Positions 1-10,824 of a stretch of DNA of 64,000 nt are shown here, in pieces (the first letter of the stretch is position 1; every line of letters starts with the position of its first letter). Source of the stretch: Chlorops oryzae (taxonomy: Eukaryota; Arthropoda; Insecta; Diptera; Chloropidae); the NCBI GenBank assembly GCA_020466095.1, contig CM035806.1, forward strand, positions 115,734,737-115,798,736, in the 5' to 3' direction. The translations under genes and the position numbers were made by a program. The notes beneath the pieces were generated by a model. The model ran no database searches and was not told the DNA's origin. It saw nothing but the letters and a program-made list of their open reading frames with translations.

Positions 1-349
1 TAAATTGTTTTCTTGGTTTGTAAGAGTTTATTGGAAATTTTCCAATTCGAAACTGAAAATGTTAGTTTTCCCCCAAAATTTTTCAACTTTGAGCCCTTTT
101 TTACCCAATTTCCTTCGGTGCAACGCCTCCAAATTGGCATATTTTTGAAAAACACATTTAATTGACAATAAAATGGTGTATAAATATTGATAAGTTCTTG
201 AAAATTGCTGAAGCTATTTAAGGTTTTCAAAAAAAAAAAGAAGAGATTCGATGTAAAATTTATAAGAAAAACACAAGTTTGCTTTGCAACGTATTTAGTT
301 ACATAGTATTTAGTATTGTACATGAAGAAATTGCCTTTTAAGTGATTTT

Positions 350-592
350 CTTGAGTGTACGTTTTTTGGGAAATCGCGCATAATTCCCCAGCAATAGTCT
401 GCCATCATACGAATGTCCCATCTCCCTTGATACCTTTTCTCCATTGTTTAAATATCCTGGTGGAAGCGTTCTCCTTGTTCTTCGCTGAGATCTCCTAGGT
501 TATGTTGAAAGTGATCTATATGACTATGGAGGTAGTGTACTTTTATGCTCATGTTGCAGCTTAAATTTTTAAAGTAATTTTTATGGCATCTA
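350..592 (-). pseudogene. Transposon-derived conserved ORF fragment (inverted copy)
   Basis: Read on the minus strand this stretch encodes a block with EEQGERFHQDI, then an in-frame stop, then EKRYQGRW and MMADYCW. I know this block from repetitive, transposon-associated proteins common in arthropod genomes, but I cannot name the superfamily or a function. It is a fragment with no start and a broken frame. It faces a second copy of the same block on the plus strand about 125 bases away, so it is half of an inverted repeat. Most likely a dead transposase piece. Confidence 0.45.
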
Positions 593-824
593 TGACTTGT
601 TAGAAAAATTAGCCTGGAAATATTTTGTAGCAGTAGTAAAAAGTTTCCTCGGAAATAACAAGGCTGACAACTACAAAGAATTAGTTGAAGAAATGCTCCT
701 GAACTTTAAAAATTTAGGCTGCAACATGAGCATAAAAGTACACTACCTCCATAGTCATATAGATCACTTTCAACATAACCTAGGAGATCTCAGCGAAGAA
801 CAAGGAGAACGCTTCCACCAGGAT
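449..824. repeat. Inverted repeat with ~120-bp coding arms
   Basis: The arms (about 449-572 and 702-824) are near-identical reverse complements around a spacer of about 130 bases. Both arms encode the same part of a transposon protein, so this is two opposed copies of one gene fragment rather than a terminal inverted repeat. Confidence 0.7.
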
Positions 825-835
825 ATAATTAAAGT
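597..835 (+). pseudogene. Transposon-derived conserved ORF fragment (plus copy)
   Basis: About 80 residues containing LGCNMSIKVHYLHSHIDHF and EEQGERFHQDI, the upstream neighbour of the motif block seen at 350-592. It runs into unrelated AT-rich sequence after FHQDI, where the family continues with EKRYQGRW, so the copy is truncated. The first residues are poorly supported because the frame simply opens after a stop. Probably a transposase remnant; the family is recognised by its motif only and its biochemical role is unknown to me. Confidence 0.45.
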
Positions 836-894
836 TTTTTTTTGCCAATCTTTGATGACTTCCCCCAACAATTCTCTTGATAAATTAAGAGGTT

Positions 895-1475
895 CATGTT
901 CAAACATACATATTTTCGTTTGGTTTATATTTAATTTTTTTCTCTATGCAGCAAAAAAATCTGAGTGCAAATTTCAAAATGAACAACCCGCAATCTGTTT
1001 GATTTTCCTGTTGCGGACAATTTGGATATATTGATTCTCTTATTTTTGAAAAAATGTCATTTTCTTTTAGGCTATTGGCTGTGTCAAAAAAAAAACTTAA
1101 TATTTGTGATAATTTCATGGACACTATGCGGTTTGAGGGAGTCGAGCACATATATAAAGTCAGAGTGTGCTACCGCAAGCATCCAATGATTGTTTTCACA
1201 AATTGGAAAAACTAATGTCTTTACCATGAACACATCAATGATTCTTAGCAATGATTTTATTCTAATCCTGCTACTGCTTTGTTGTCTATTCCTTTTGCCG
1301 CTTTAATACTTGTGTAGGCAAATGAATCAAAAACGTAAACCGATTTGTGAATTGAAAAATGTAATTTAAATAGCCAGTTCATAAAAACATTGATGTGTAC
1401 ATCGTTCAACCACCTATTATTGAGCAATCTATTGTAATCGTCCTGGGTAATATTGTTCGATCGGTTTCCTATCAT
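895..1475 (-). pseudogene. Ulp1/SENP-like (C48) cysteine protease, broken
   Basis: On the minus strand an N-terminal block with WLNDVHINVF matches the substrate-binding start of Ulp1-type proteases. Next comes ENNHW, carrying the catalytic His (codon near 1187), then IYVLDSL with the Asp, then PQQENQTDCG with the oxyanion Gln and the catalytic Cys (near 991). All four landmarks are present in order but in different frames, with stops between them, so it cannot be translated as one protein. Ulp1-type proteases act on SUMO or viral precursors and are also carried by several DNA transposon groups. No host gene context is visible, so a transposon-borne copy is most likely. Confidence 0.6.
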
Positions 1476-2136
1476 GTATTTACAAAGGTTTTAACCTCCG
1501 TCATGTCCAACAATATTTATACTCACTTCACTTAGGTTGTCTTTTCCAACAATTTCGTTAAATTCTTGTTATTTTTTATTCTTTATTTCTTCTTTTTGTA
1601 GCTACTTTCCAATGTCTCTTTTTCTTCGTTTGGCGGTTTGTCTTGAAAGAAAATCAAAATGTTTACCGGGGATTGTAGAAAATATTCTTGACTGTAAGAC
1701 TCCAAAATAGATTTCGAGATATCTGGTTTTTTAGGGCATAGGGCATCCTTTTTTATACATAACCTTAAGGGATGTTAAAAAGAAATTCCTAGTCATAATT
1801 AGGATTAAAACGGCAAGACCTCACCAAAAGTGATAAAAATCGTTGTTTTTCGATTGATTTTTTGCATTAGAGAACTCTTTACGGCACTTTAAAATTGTAC
1901 GAAACTATTTTATTTAGAAGATTCTTTTTTAAAGTTGAAATTTCGCTTTTGCTTGTATTTGATTTTACGTTATGGTTTACGCCATCCCATTTTAAAATTG
2001 TTTGTATAAGAACAACTCTTTTTAAAAAACATTAATAGACTGCTTTCACTGTATCAAAAGACTTTTCTAATACTTATCTAACTATATTTGAATTATTGAA
2101 AATAAATGACCTGTCACTAAAACCTAATTTTTTAAT
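1476..2136. other. No recognised feature
   Basis: AT-rich sequence with short T-runs. I see no gene, terminal repeat or LTR boundary. The left end of the retrotransposon remnant that follows is not defined here. Confidence 0.4.
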
Positions 2137-2955
2137 TTAACTTCTCGTCTCATTATATTTTACTTTTTCTTTATTTTCCTGCGAGGTTAAAGCCGGTGCC
2201 TTTATTGCGGAATTGTGCAGCTTACTCAGTGGGTTGTCCTTTAAAATATCCCTTGAATTTTCTTCTTTAATTGAAACATCATCTCTCTTGTTCATTAAAC
2301 TACCATACCGATTTCTATCGACTTTCTCGTCGAATTTATAATCTTCTTTACTACCTGACTCTCTATTAGCTTCAACCTCACTGCTGTTAAAAAAAGGTAC
2401 AACTCCTTTTCTTCCAATAATCTCAGGCCATTTTCTGACCAAATCTGACATAATTTCCTTTTTATAGTTATTTGCGAAAAAGTTAACCACTTTACTGACT
2501 CTAGCTGGGATACTGACTGTCTCTGTCATAAAAATCCTGTCGCTTTTGGCACCAATAAATGGTAAACACGCTATTTGCTTTCCGTTATCGAAAAGCGAAA
2601 TATTTTTCTTGATAAGGCTTAGAACAGCTCTATTCTGAAATATATCTCGGCCTACTAAGCCATCTGCTGGAATTTTTGACCCCTCCGGCAAAACATGGAA
2701 TTTCCATTTTAAATTAGCGTCTTTCGAATTAGTCAATGTTATTGTACCTTAAGTACATATAGAGCCTCCGAATGCTCCTGAAGTATTTCTTCTCTCTGAT
2801 TCATCAATGCTCCATGGGTCTTTTAATGATTCTATTCTAACTAAACTCGTTTCTGCCCCAGTGTCTACCAACAATGTAATTTCTGCATTAACCGCTTGTT
2901 GACTATCAAACACTACAAACGCTTCGTCTGACAATTCTTCCTTTTTATTCATCAC
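2137..2955 (-). pseudogene. LTR retrotransposon aspartic protease region
   Basis: The minus strand shows a retropepsin active site in the context EITLLVDTGAETSLV (near 2850), and about 75 residues later GLVGRDIFQN, the usual C-terminal protease motif. A further 150 residues continue without recognisable reverse transcriptase. The frame is interrupted between 2737 and 2749, so this is a decayed pro segment. It lies downstream, in element orientation, of the zinc-knuckle Gag at 3332-4491 and belongs to the same element. Reverse transcriptase, RNase H and integrase are missing. Confidence 0.6.
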
Positions 2956-3331
2956 CAGTTCCTCTGTTTTTTCTGGCTTCTTGTGTTTAATCGCTCGACA
3001 GTGCGAAATGACACTTTCCTTAATACTCGACGTATTGTTATTAACATTTTCATGGTTTTGAGACGTTACGCTTCCGTCTTAATTAAAATAATCTACTGTA
3101 TCTCTAAATATAACATTTTTTCTCGCATTTTTAAGTAAAAGTTCTTTTCTACTCTCTATTTTTTTAACTTTTTATTATTATTCTCTTCAACTACATCGTC
3201 TAACAAAATATCTGATAAATCTAGCTCCTGTAGTTCATATCTTTTCTGACTAATTTCGTTTAATTTATTCTCTTTATCGGCGGAGACTAGACTTGGCCTT
3301 TGATCTTTGACCTTAAGTTGGGCATTCCGGT

Positions 3332-4491
3332 CTATTGGCCTTGACCGCGCCGCTGGGAATTTCCCTGACTACTATTTTCTTGCTGTTGCGCCTTGCAAAA
3401 TCTTGCTGTACGCCCAAATTGAGAGCATTTGTAGCACTGTATAGTAGTGCGGCTATTTTCAGGGAAGTTATTTATGAAACATTTCAACCCACTATGTGGT
3501 GAAAATTGATGATTGTACGACCGTTTGTGATTCAAATTTTCTGTCCTATTTTGAATTGGGTCTCTTACAAACGGTGCTGTATTCAGGAGCTGATTTTCTT
3601 GCATATTATAATTATCTTCTCTCCTTTTACAAAATTTGTTAGTTTCGTGGCCTATCATTTGACATATATTGCAAAATTGATTTCTAAGCCGCCCAAAACA
3701 TTTAATTTCCATTTGTTCTTCTTTTCCGCAATAATTGCAATTCACTTTCTGTGTGCTAATTCTTCTACAAAGGGTGCTGACTTCGTGCCCATACTGCCCG
3801 CAAACATCGCAGTATGGTGTTTTCTTTCTTAAATGACAATCGTCTCTTGTGTGACCGTCAATGTTGCAATAAGAGCAGCGAATATTTTTTTCTGAAACTT
3901 AAGTTGAAAACTTATTACCGTATGCATTGAGTTCTTCTGATTCTTCTGCTATTTTTATTAAATCAGCAATTGACTGCTTTTTAAATAGCTCTAAGTGATT
4001 TCGCATAAATGGATCCCTTATTCCCAAAATAAACATCTTTGTCGCTAAATTCCTATATTCGCTAAGTGCTGGTACAGCTTCTACATTGTTTCATGAGTTT
4101 CTGATCAATTCTTCTGCCTCATTAAGCAAAGATTCAATATTTCTACCAAAGTTAGACGCTGTCTAATTTATTTGTTGTTCTGCGTTCGATAAATCAGTCC
4201 TTATAATTTCAAGATTTCGACGTGGTAAAAAATTTTTTTAATGAAATTTCCTAACTCGTCAATACTACCGAATTTAATTTGATTAGCTTTTATAAAAATC
4301 TTCCCTGCAATTCTCTGTTAAATGCAAAGTAAAATAGTCTCGGAGTCAACGTTGCTTAAAGCTTTCTTGACCAATTCTAACCCTGTAATAAATTTTTAAA
4401 CTTCCGCGGTCATATCTGTATTTTCTATCAAACATGGCACGAAGCGATTTACCTTATCCATCACTTCATCTATTTGTAGTTGGTGCGTCAT
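3332..4491 (-). pseudogene. LTR retrotransposon Gag with five zinc knuckles
   Basis: A plausible Gag start codon lies at 4491, followed by several stops and frame changes through the capsid-like part. The C-terminal half (3890-3340) has five Cys-rich knuckles in tandem. Two are regular (CSYCNIDGHTRDDC and CDVCGQYGHEVSTLC), a third is CNICQMIGHETNKFC, a fourth (CNYCGKEEQMEIKC) lacks the His, and the fifth (CYKCSQFGRTARFC) has Arg where the His should be. CCHC knuckles bind genomic RNA in Gag nucleocapsids; one or two is usual. The 5' LTR and primer-binding site lie at 5142-5813. The copy is dead. Confidence 0.65.
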
Positions 4492-5141
4492 ATCGATTCT
4501 TATTGTTGATATACAAACACTGTATGATCTTTTATTAATTATCAAATTTCTTTATTTTGTCTCCTTTGCTTCTCTTAGAATCGTTTTCGAAAAATTGTAA
4601 TTTTAATAAATCTATTTCTTTAAAGCAAAATAACTTTCTTTGGCGCGAAAATTCCTACCAAAAGGGACTCAAGGTGAAAAAATATATTTTAATGCACTCA
4701 CCAGTTCCATTGTTCTGCTTCTTCCAGTATTCTCTTCGTCTTTTTGTTTACTCTGCTTTTCTTTGTTTTTTGGGGACTACTACCGTTGCTTTTTATTTCT
4801 TCACATGGACTTCTGTCCTGACATTAAGATTAAATAAAAAAGTTTTTACACTTAAAATTTTCCAAAAATTAAAATCTTCTTTCGAAAAACACCCACAGAG
4901 TACGCTTACAAACGTTACTCGATAATGTTTTCTTCGATTAAAACAACCCAATCGTGTGTGCTTTTCCGATCACGGAGCTAAGAGCTTTGCTAATGCGGTT
5001 CTGATTTCACCAGCGTTTGAAACCAAATAAGGTTTCGTCTCAGCTTGACTCTTATGCTCAATGTCAAATCACACCAACGATTTAGGATAATTCTTTGAAA
5101 ATCCTTATATTCGATTTGCATCCAACCGAAAGTCGGTCGAA

Positions 5142-5155
5142 TACCGGCTGCGCCA
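5142..5155 (-). other. Primer-binding site of LTR element
   Basis: On the minus strand TGGCGCAGCCGGTA sits five bases inside the LTR end at 5161. TGGCGCA is typical of a tRNA-primed minus-strand start; the tRNA is not assigned with certainty (Ser-type is possible). Confidence 0.55.
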
Positions 5156-5160
5156 ATTAA

Positions 5161-5813
5161 TGTTGGGAAATGGGGATTAAAGGGTATTACGCCGTGGCAC
5201 TTGGGTAGGTACGCACGTCATACAATCCTATATTCCTTTTAAATAAAAGACAAGATTGACAATGTTCAATCATTTTATTTATAAAATGTAATCCTTATGT
5301 CTAACAGAAATACATATAAATCCTAGCTCCTGACAATTTACTTGAAACTTTCCTATTCTAGATCTAAGCGTCGTAGCTTCGTGATAGTACGTGCGCTTAG
5401 ACGAGACTTCTGCTTGAACGGTTCCAATCAGTCTCCCTTTCCGTTGATCGAGACTCCGCTTATATTCAGTGAAAGTGCTGACTTGGCTCTGTCGCAATAG
5501 TATTTTGGTGTGATGCACTTTCCTCTTGTGACTATTGTTGATCCGCTATGCTAATGCCACAGAACATTTGACCCAGTTATTAGTCGTTGTCTTTTATTGT
5601 TCTTTCTTTATGTCGACCTTCCCGCTGAGTTGATCGTTGCTCGTTGGTAGCCGGGCATGATACTTGTTTTTGTTATTGTTGAGTATCTAATATCACGCCC
5701 GGTCAATGTGCTGACGCTTTTGGTTCTTGTTATAAGTTCAACCACTTCTATGAGTTTGCAGAGTTAGAACAGGAGGGGACCTTAATGTTGGAGTCAAGGC
5801 CTGACTCCCAACA
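5161..5813 (-). repeat. Long terminal repeat (5' LTR of the 2.1-5.8 kb element)
   Basis: A 653-bp block bounded by TGTTGGGA and TCCCAACA, adjoining a primer-binding site. The outer end is itself a short palindrome (TGTTGGAGTC facing GACTCCCAACA). No second LTR is found on the left, so the element is truncated there and no target duplication can be read. Confidence 0.65.
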
Positions 5814-6295
5814 GTCCACTTCAATCAAAATTTTCAGGTCAAAAAAGTTAGGGTTATGAATTTAGGTGCTCTGATCGATTTGACGATTTACTTTAGGTGC
5901 CAATTAAGGGCTTTTAGAATTTATGAGAAAACAATTTTGTGCTAGCCTAGTTTAGGAAAAAACGCTTAACGCTAGCTTTAATACCATTTCATCAAGTACG
6001 GGTTTTATCAAGTTCAGACCTATATCGAAGTTAAGTGCACCAAAAGTGCTCGTTCAATCAAAAGTTTCAAGCTACGCATACATTCACCGGTCGCTCGCTG
6101 CGCTTCACAGCATAGCAGTGACGATATTTTTGGTATGTGGTACTTTTAAAGGTGCCTACAATTTAACTGCGAAAGGTACACAGCGTATCATTGATGAAAT
6201 TTTTGGTACATTGTACCTTTTTAGGAATAATTCAACCGTGGTACCAGTGCTGCCGCTGCCCGACGAATTTTTCTACCTAATTTTGCTTGCAAAAT
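5814..6295. other. No recognised feature
   Basis: No gene or terminal repeat seen. It probably includes the 3' truncation boundary of the non-LTR element that starts to the right. Confidence 0.35.
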
Positions 6296-6871
6296 CTAAC
6301 GAAATTCTACCAAGAATTGTAGAAATTTTGGTCTCTTGGGGTTCGGGGGGCCTGCTTCCGAGGACCGCTGCCTTTTGTCGGCAATCTTCTTCGCTATCAC
6401 CTCTTCGATTTTGTTAGCGAAAGACGGATTGGTAGCGCCTAATTTGGTTTTGCCTTCAAAGCGCAAGCGGCCCTTTTCCACAGTCGCCCTGGCCTGCTTC
6501 AGCCTTTCTTCCTCCTCCTTGTTTAGCGTTTTGGCATTTCCAAGCCGGCCTATTATCTTTAGACCAGCCTTGTACGCTGCCAATGCTTTGCGCCCCTCCT
6601 TTGTTGGCCGATACCTGGGCCCACTCCTACGAGTGATATTGGCACCCTGATCCGACCGGGGGGAACGCAAAAGCTAGTCCTCGACATCAGACGTCATTTG
6701 TACGCTCTTAGGGTCAGCGTCTGCATCGACGGCTGCACCTCTTTGCGTACGTTCGCGCATCGTTTTAAGTTTCGCAGCAGCATCTCCACCACTGCAACCT
6801 GCTGCAATTACAGTTGTGGTGTGACCGCTGGCGACGCAGCTTTCGCCGCGCCCGCCGGTAATCGCAGTCAC
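6296..6871 (-). pseudogene. Non-LTR retrotransposon ORF1 (Gag-like), LOA type, truncated
   Basis: One minus-strand frame of about 190 codons starts at the ATG at 6871 and is broken by a TAG at 6674-6676. After the stop it continues with RPTKEGRKALAAYKAG and ends with NPKRPK. This is the basic, Lys/Glu-rich N-terminal part of ORF1 in LOA/Jockey-like LINEs, which binds the element RNA. CCHC knuckles and ORF2 (endonuclease, reverse transcriptase) are absent, so only the 5' end survives. The region 6872-7300 would then be its 5' untranslated leader. The clade assignment rests on family resemblance only. Confidence 0.5.
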
Positions 6872-7364
6872 GCATCATACCGACGTTTGGGTAGATATTC
6901 CTACCTGCACCTTTCCATTTTTCTCCATTCCCAATAAGTAACCCGTATCCCAGGGTGGGGCCCTTAAAGCTTGGTCCTACCCGGAGGCCAGATAGGGCTG
7001 GTTTTTAAAGGAGATTTTATTCCTCCATCAATCTCCGTTTGGCTGGCTTGTGACAGTCATTGCTTGGCTTCTGCATATGGAGCAGACCGTCGACCCAACG
7101 ACAGACGCGGTCGGCGCTGGTGTGTAGAATTGCAGTGTTAAGTGTGTCCTGGCTCCAATACCGACCTTCCTTCGGTATCACACAGGAGAAACGAGATATT
7201 ATAAGCTAAGTATCTCTCTCTATCTCTCTCTTTCTTTCAATCTCCCTAGCCTTCTGTTTTCTTCTTTCCTCCACTCTTTTTTTTTCTTCTCATCCACAGG
7301 CCGACAACGTTGCTGTCGCTCATAAATTGCAGTTCTGCAAGGCGGGCAGAATGTTTACGATCAA
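6872..7364 (-). other. Probable LINE 5' leader with CT-rich microsatellite
   Basis: GC-richer sequence upstream of the ORF1 fragment, with a TCTC-type microsatellite near 7205-7245 and a pyrimidine tract to about 7295. No ORF of note. Assigned to the LINE leader by position only. Confidence 0.35.
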
Positions 7365-8035
7365 TGTTAAAATCAATGAAATTAATAACTCATTTTGAGC
7401 TTAAGTCGACTTAAGCCGTTTTTGCTTACTCCCACAGTATTACGCGACTTGTGCCAGAAGCTGCAGTTCGGCGTTTGAAGCGTGATTTTCCTTAAGCAAA
7501 TCACGAAAAAGTTACAGTCTGGTTGACTTTGAGAACAAAATGAAGTGATTTGTTGGTCCCTTCCTTTCTCTCGCTCACAATCACATTTGATCTCTACTCT
7601 TTTTCCATTACACAATATTATTTGGAGATTAAGTTAAAGAATATTTTGTTATTATATCTTTATTTATACGCACCCATGCGTATTTTTGTTTTTTCTTTTT
7701 TTCGTATCATATTTTTTCCAAATAAGTACAATTAATTTTTCAACAACTTATTTTCTTTAATTGGAAAAATAAAATAATAAGTACGAACTAAAATAAAAAA
7801 TCCCCTATCTTATTTTTTATATATACGATGACATGTCCCCCAAGGTATCATGCATGATACTGTCACTTATTTGTCATCGATCACATAACTGATAACTTTG
7901 TAGTTCAGTGAATTATTTTCTCTGGACTCACCCATATTCTACGTACAGAGAGAAGTATATTCCAGCAAAATCTTACAATCTTAGCTTAAATAGAAAAAAA
8001 AATTTATCCAACAAATGAAACTCCATTTAATATAA
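7365..8035. mobile_element. Long-inverted-repeat element, left copy (part 1 of 2)
   Basis: This segment is an inverted copy of 57840-58550. It includes the ATCATGCATGATACTGTCAC-type core and the arm CAGAGAGAAGTATATTCCAG. Its right arm is cut at 8035 by the DNA transposon 8036-19654 and resumes at 19655-19880. No coding capacity is seen; a non-autonomous element with long arms is most likely. The left end near 7365 is truncated. Confidence 0.6.
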
Positions 8036-8081
8036 CATATCGTCGAGCGAGTAAAATAATGTACCACGTAAAAATTTACAC

Positions 8082-8628
8082 TGTAGTGTATCCTTCGCGT
8101 AGAAGAATTAATATTTTTATTTTATAGTTTTTATTTCTTTATATCCTAAAGGTTTTTATTTTGTTATGTCCCGCTATTGCTGAGCGGCAGGACTCGCAAA
8201 TCTATTTGGCGGCTAGCGCCCAATATCTCTATATTTATACGGCGGAGATACGCCAAAGGAGTCAGCGACTAGCGCTTAATTCACCTTTTTATATTTATCC
8301 GGCGAAAGGTGCGCCAAATCGAGAATGGATAAGCAAAGGGTTTCGCATGTAAATCCAATCTGAAGTTCCAACTGAACTTCAAGCTTTATTTATATCAAAA
8401 ATATGTTAAGTAAGCATAAATGAATTACAATTGGAAAATATAGAATCTTATGACTTAGCTTGTGAGGTATGCTGACAAAACACTTTCCCACGATTCGACG
8501 ACGCTGCCTGCAAAATATGTTGCTCATGCAATGAGTGCAGCTTGCAAAGAATTTGGTCATATGAAACCATTTATGTCGTGAATGAAGTGGAAAAATGAGT
8601 TTGTGCGTTCGTGTGTATACATACTACA
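8082..8628 (-). repeat. 3' LTR of the gypsy element
   Basis: 547 bp, TGTAG to CTACA, practically identical to the right LTR. The adjoining polypurine tract (AGAGGGTGAGGG on the minus strand, 8629-8640) marks this as the 3' LTR. Confidence 0.95.
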
Positions 8629-8640
8629 CCCTCACCCTCT
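8629..8640 (-). other. Polypurine tract of the gypsy element
   Basis: Minus strand AGAGGGTGAGGG directly abuts the 3' LTR, where plus-strand DNA synthesis starts in LTR elements. Confidence 0.75.
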
Positions 8641-8832
8641 AGAGAAAAAAAAATTGTTTTTTTTTTGTATATACATACGAAGTAGAAAATTATTTGTGTT
8701 AAGCATCTTAGAATATAGTATTGCCTTAAAATCTAAATTTCGCCTTAAAAGTTTAATTATCGTGTAAAATTTTACTTATCGCATGCTTCTAACTAATGCT
8801 TAATATATAGTATCTATATTTTGTGTATTTTC

Positions 8833-9537
8833 TTACTCACATAGTTTTAAATTGTTGTTATGCACTAGTTTTCTTTTATTCTTATACAATATTACTGAAT
8901 TAACACCTTGTCGTTCTAATATCTTAAAAGGACCTTCATAAGGACTGTCTAATTTCTTACCTGCATAATTTCTTAAGAAAACTAGGCTACCTATCTTAAA
9001 TTCAATAGGATTTGAAATCTTGTCATAACATTCTTTATTTTTAATTTTTGAGTTAATCAAATACTTTCTTGCATTCTCATGTGCGTTTTGTAATCTCACT
9101 TTGAGCTCATTTTGAAAACGATCAAAATTGTAAATAGGTTCGTTACTGTAAATCTTTGTTGGCAAGCTTGGTAATCTTCCAAATATTAATTCAAAGGGGG
9201 TGTATTTTGTGCTCGTATGTGGAGTGGTATTATAAGAGAACGTATAGTAAGGTATATTCTTATCCCATTCTGCGTCTTCAGTGCAACATAAAAGATATTC
9301 GTTGAAAACTGTATGATTTCTTTCTATTCCACCTAAAGATTCGTGGTGATAGGGTGTTGAGGTTTTTTGTTCAATGTTTAATAAACTACAAATTTCTGAA
9401 ATAGTTTGATTTACAAATTCTTTTCCCATATCTGTTTTCATTGTTTTTAAATGACCATATTTTAAAATGAATTTTTCTACTATCGTTTTTGCTACTTCTA
9501 ATGATTCTTTAGATGTCATAGGGAAAGCTTCGACGTA
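8833..9537 (-). pseudogene. pol: gypsy Pol, C-terminal part: rest of integrase
   Basis: This is the downstream half of the pol gene whose upstream half ends at 10825. Across the mariner (removing one TA copy) the frame continues without shift or stop. Counting from the Met at 9519, the second catalytic Asp is residue 30 in MKTDMGKEF and the Glu is residue 66 in GGIERNH, a D-35-E spacing with the first Asp in the other half. The C-terminal tail has FKIGSLVFLRNY and SPYEGPFKI, the GPY/F-type DNA-binding module. It stops at 8833 shortly before the polypurine tract. The coding sequence itself is undamaged; only the mariner inactivates it. Confidence 0.9.
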
Positions 9538-10824
9538 TTAGGTGTAGTAAAAAGAAATCCATTATTTTTGCATTAAATTGAGGGCTTTATTTAAGATAGT
9601 TAGAATGACCCGATTTAGGTCAAATATGCGCCGTTTTGTTCGATAACTTGTTGCCATTTTAAAGGTAATTTCATTATGCCTCTCTCATAGAAGCCCTCGT
9701 TCCTATTAGCAAAAAATTGAGACAGTCGAATTTCAGAAGCCTCTCTTGAAGCGAATGTTTCACCAGCAAAATTGTTCGCTATGGACAGGAACAGATGGTA
9801 ATCACTTGGTGCCAGGTCCGGACTATAAGGTGGATGCAGAAGAACCTCCCAACCAAACTCCCGGAGCTTCTGGCGAGTCACTATCGATGTGTGTGGCCTG
9901 GCGTTGTCCTGATGGAACACAATTCCTCTCCTATTGGCCAAAGCTGGCCGCTTATGGGCGATTCCTTCCTTCAGACGGTCCAATTGTTGACAGTAGAGTT
10001 CCGAGTTAAGAGTTTTGCCGTATGGGAGCAGCTCATAGTAGATAATTCCCTGCCAATCCCACCAAACACACAGCAAAACCTTCCTGGCCGTCAATCCTGG
10101 CTTGGCCACCGTTTCCGCCGGTTCACCGTGTTTCGAACACGACCGTTTTCGCCTGACGTTGTCGTAAGTGACCCACTTTTCATCACCAGTCACCAACCGC
10201 TTCAGAAATGGGTCGATTTTGTTGCGGTTCAGCAGCGATTCGCAGATGGAAATTCGGTCTATGAGGTTTTTTTGCGTTAACTCGTGTGGCACCCATACAT
10301 CGAGCTTCTTTGTGTATCCAGCCTTATTCAAATGGTTCCAAACGGTTTTTTGTGCAATCTTTAGCTCTTTTGCAATCGAAACAGTTCTAACATGACGGTC
10401 GGACTCGATAATTTCCATGATTTTATCGACATTTTCGACAATTGGCCTTCCAGTGCGTGGTGCATCCTTGACATCGAAGTTACCGGAACGGAATCGACAA
10501 AACCAAAATTGCGCATGATTGGCTGTTACAGTATTAGGTCCATAAACGCTATTCACATTTTCAGCCGCCTGGCTTGCGTTTTCTCCCTTATCGAAGAAAA
10601 ACTGTAAAATGTAGCGAATTTTCTCTTTGCTGATGTCCATCTTTGACAAGCTCTCAAACAAAACTGAATCAATCAATCAAAAAGTGTCAAAAAAGCTTTT
10701 TTAGTAGGAACTGTCATCTTTCTAATGCCCCCTAGCGGAACACGATCGGACTAATACAACGCGAGATGCAGATAAATAACGCCATCTATTGGAAAAATAA
10801 TGGATTTCTTTTTACTACACCTAA
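9538..10824 (-). mobile_element. Full-length mariner (copy 1) inside gypsy pol
   Basis: A 1287-bp element with 32-bp perfect terminal inverted repeats starting TTAGGTGTAGTAAAAAGAAA, flanked by TA on both sides (9536-9537, 10825-10826). It carries one open transposase gene. It lies inside the integrase codons of a gypsy copy with almost identical LTRs, so its insertion is younger still. A second, decayed copy is at 39411-40698. Confidence 0.95.
9615..10676 (-). CDS. mariner transposase (mellifera-type), open frame
   Basis: 353 residues; the start shown is the first Met, but a later Met at residue 13 (MDISKEK) fits other mariners equally well. The N-terminal helix-turn-helix half is followed by WVPHELT (residues 128-134). 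The catalytic triad is DD34D: D165 in VTGDEKW, D257 in HQDNARPHT, D292 in the YSPDLAPSDYHLF signature. The enzyme cuts and pastes DNA by binding the terminal repeats and inserting at TA. No stop or shift is present. Cys180 replaces the Trp found in copy 2 (SWSKHGEP) and Cys60 replaces an Arg, so activity is possible but not assured. Confidence 0.9.
   Translation of the reverse strand: MIDSVLFESLSKMDISKEKIRYILQFFFDKGENASQAAENVNSVYGPNTVTANHAQFWFCRFRSGNFDVKDAPRTGRPIVENVDKIMEIIESDRHVRTVSIAKELKIAQKTVWNHLNKAGYTKKLDVWVPHELTQKNLIDRISICESLLNRNKIDPFLKRLVTGDEKWVTYDNVRRKRSCSKHGEPAETVAKPGLTARKVLLCVWWDWQGIIYYELLPYGKTLNSELYCQQLDRLKEGIAHKRPALANRRGIVFHQDNARPHTSIVTRQKLREFGWEVLLHPPYSPDLAPSDYHLFLSIANNFAGETFASREASEIRLSQFFANRNEGFYERGIMKLPLKWQQVIEQNGAYLT

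Noticed and set aside
5279..5518. 79-codon minus-strand frame in the LTR at 5161-5813
   Set aside because: Lies wholly inside an LTR without motif or conservation evidence.
8161..8352. 63-codon frame identical in both gypsy LTRs (also 15688-15879)
   Set aside because: Identity follows from LTR duplication; it is antisense to the element and has no recognisable motif.
9746..10607. Plus-strand frames over the mariner (also 39619-40204)
   Set aside because: Shadows of the transposase gene on the opposite strand.
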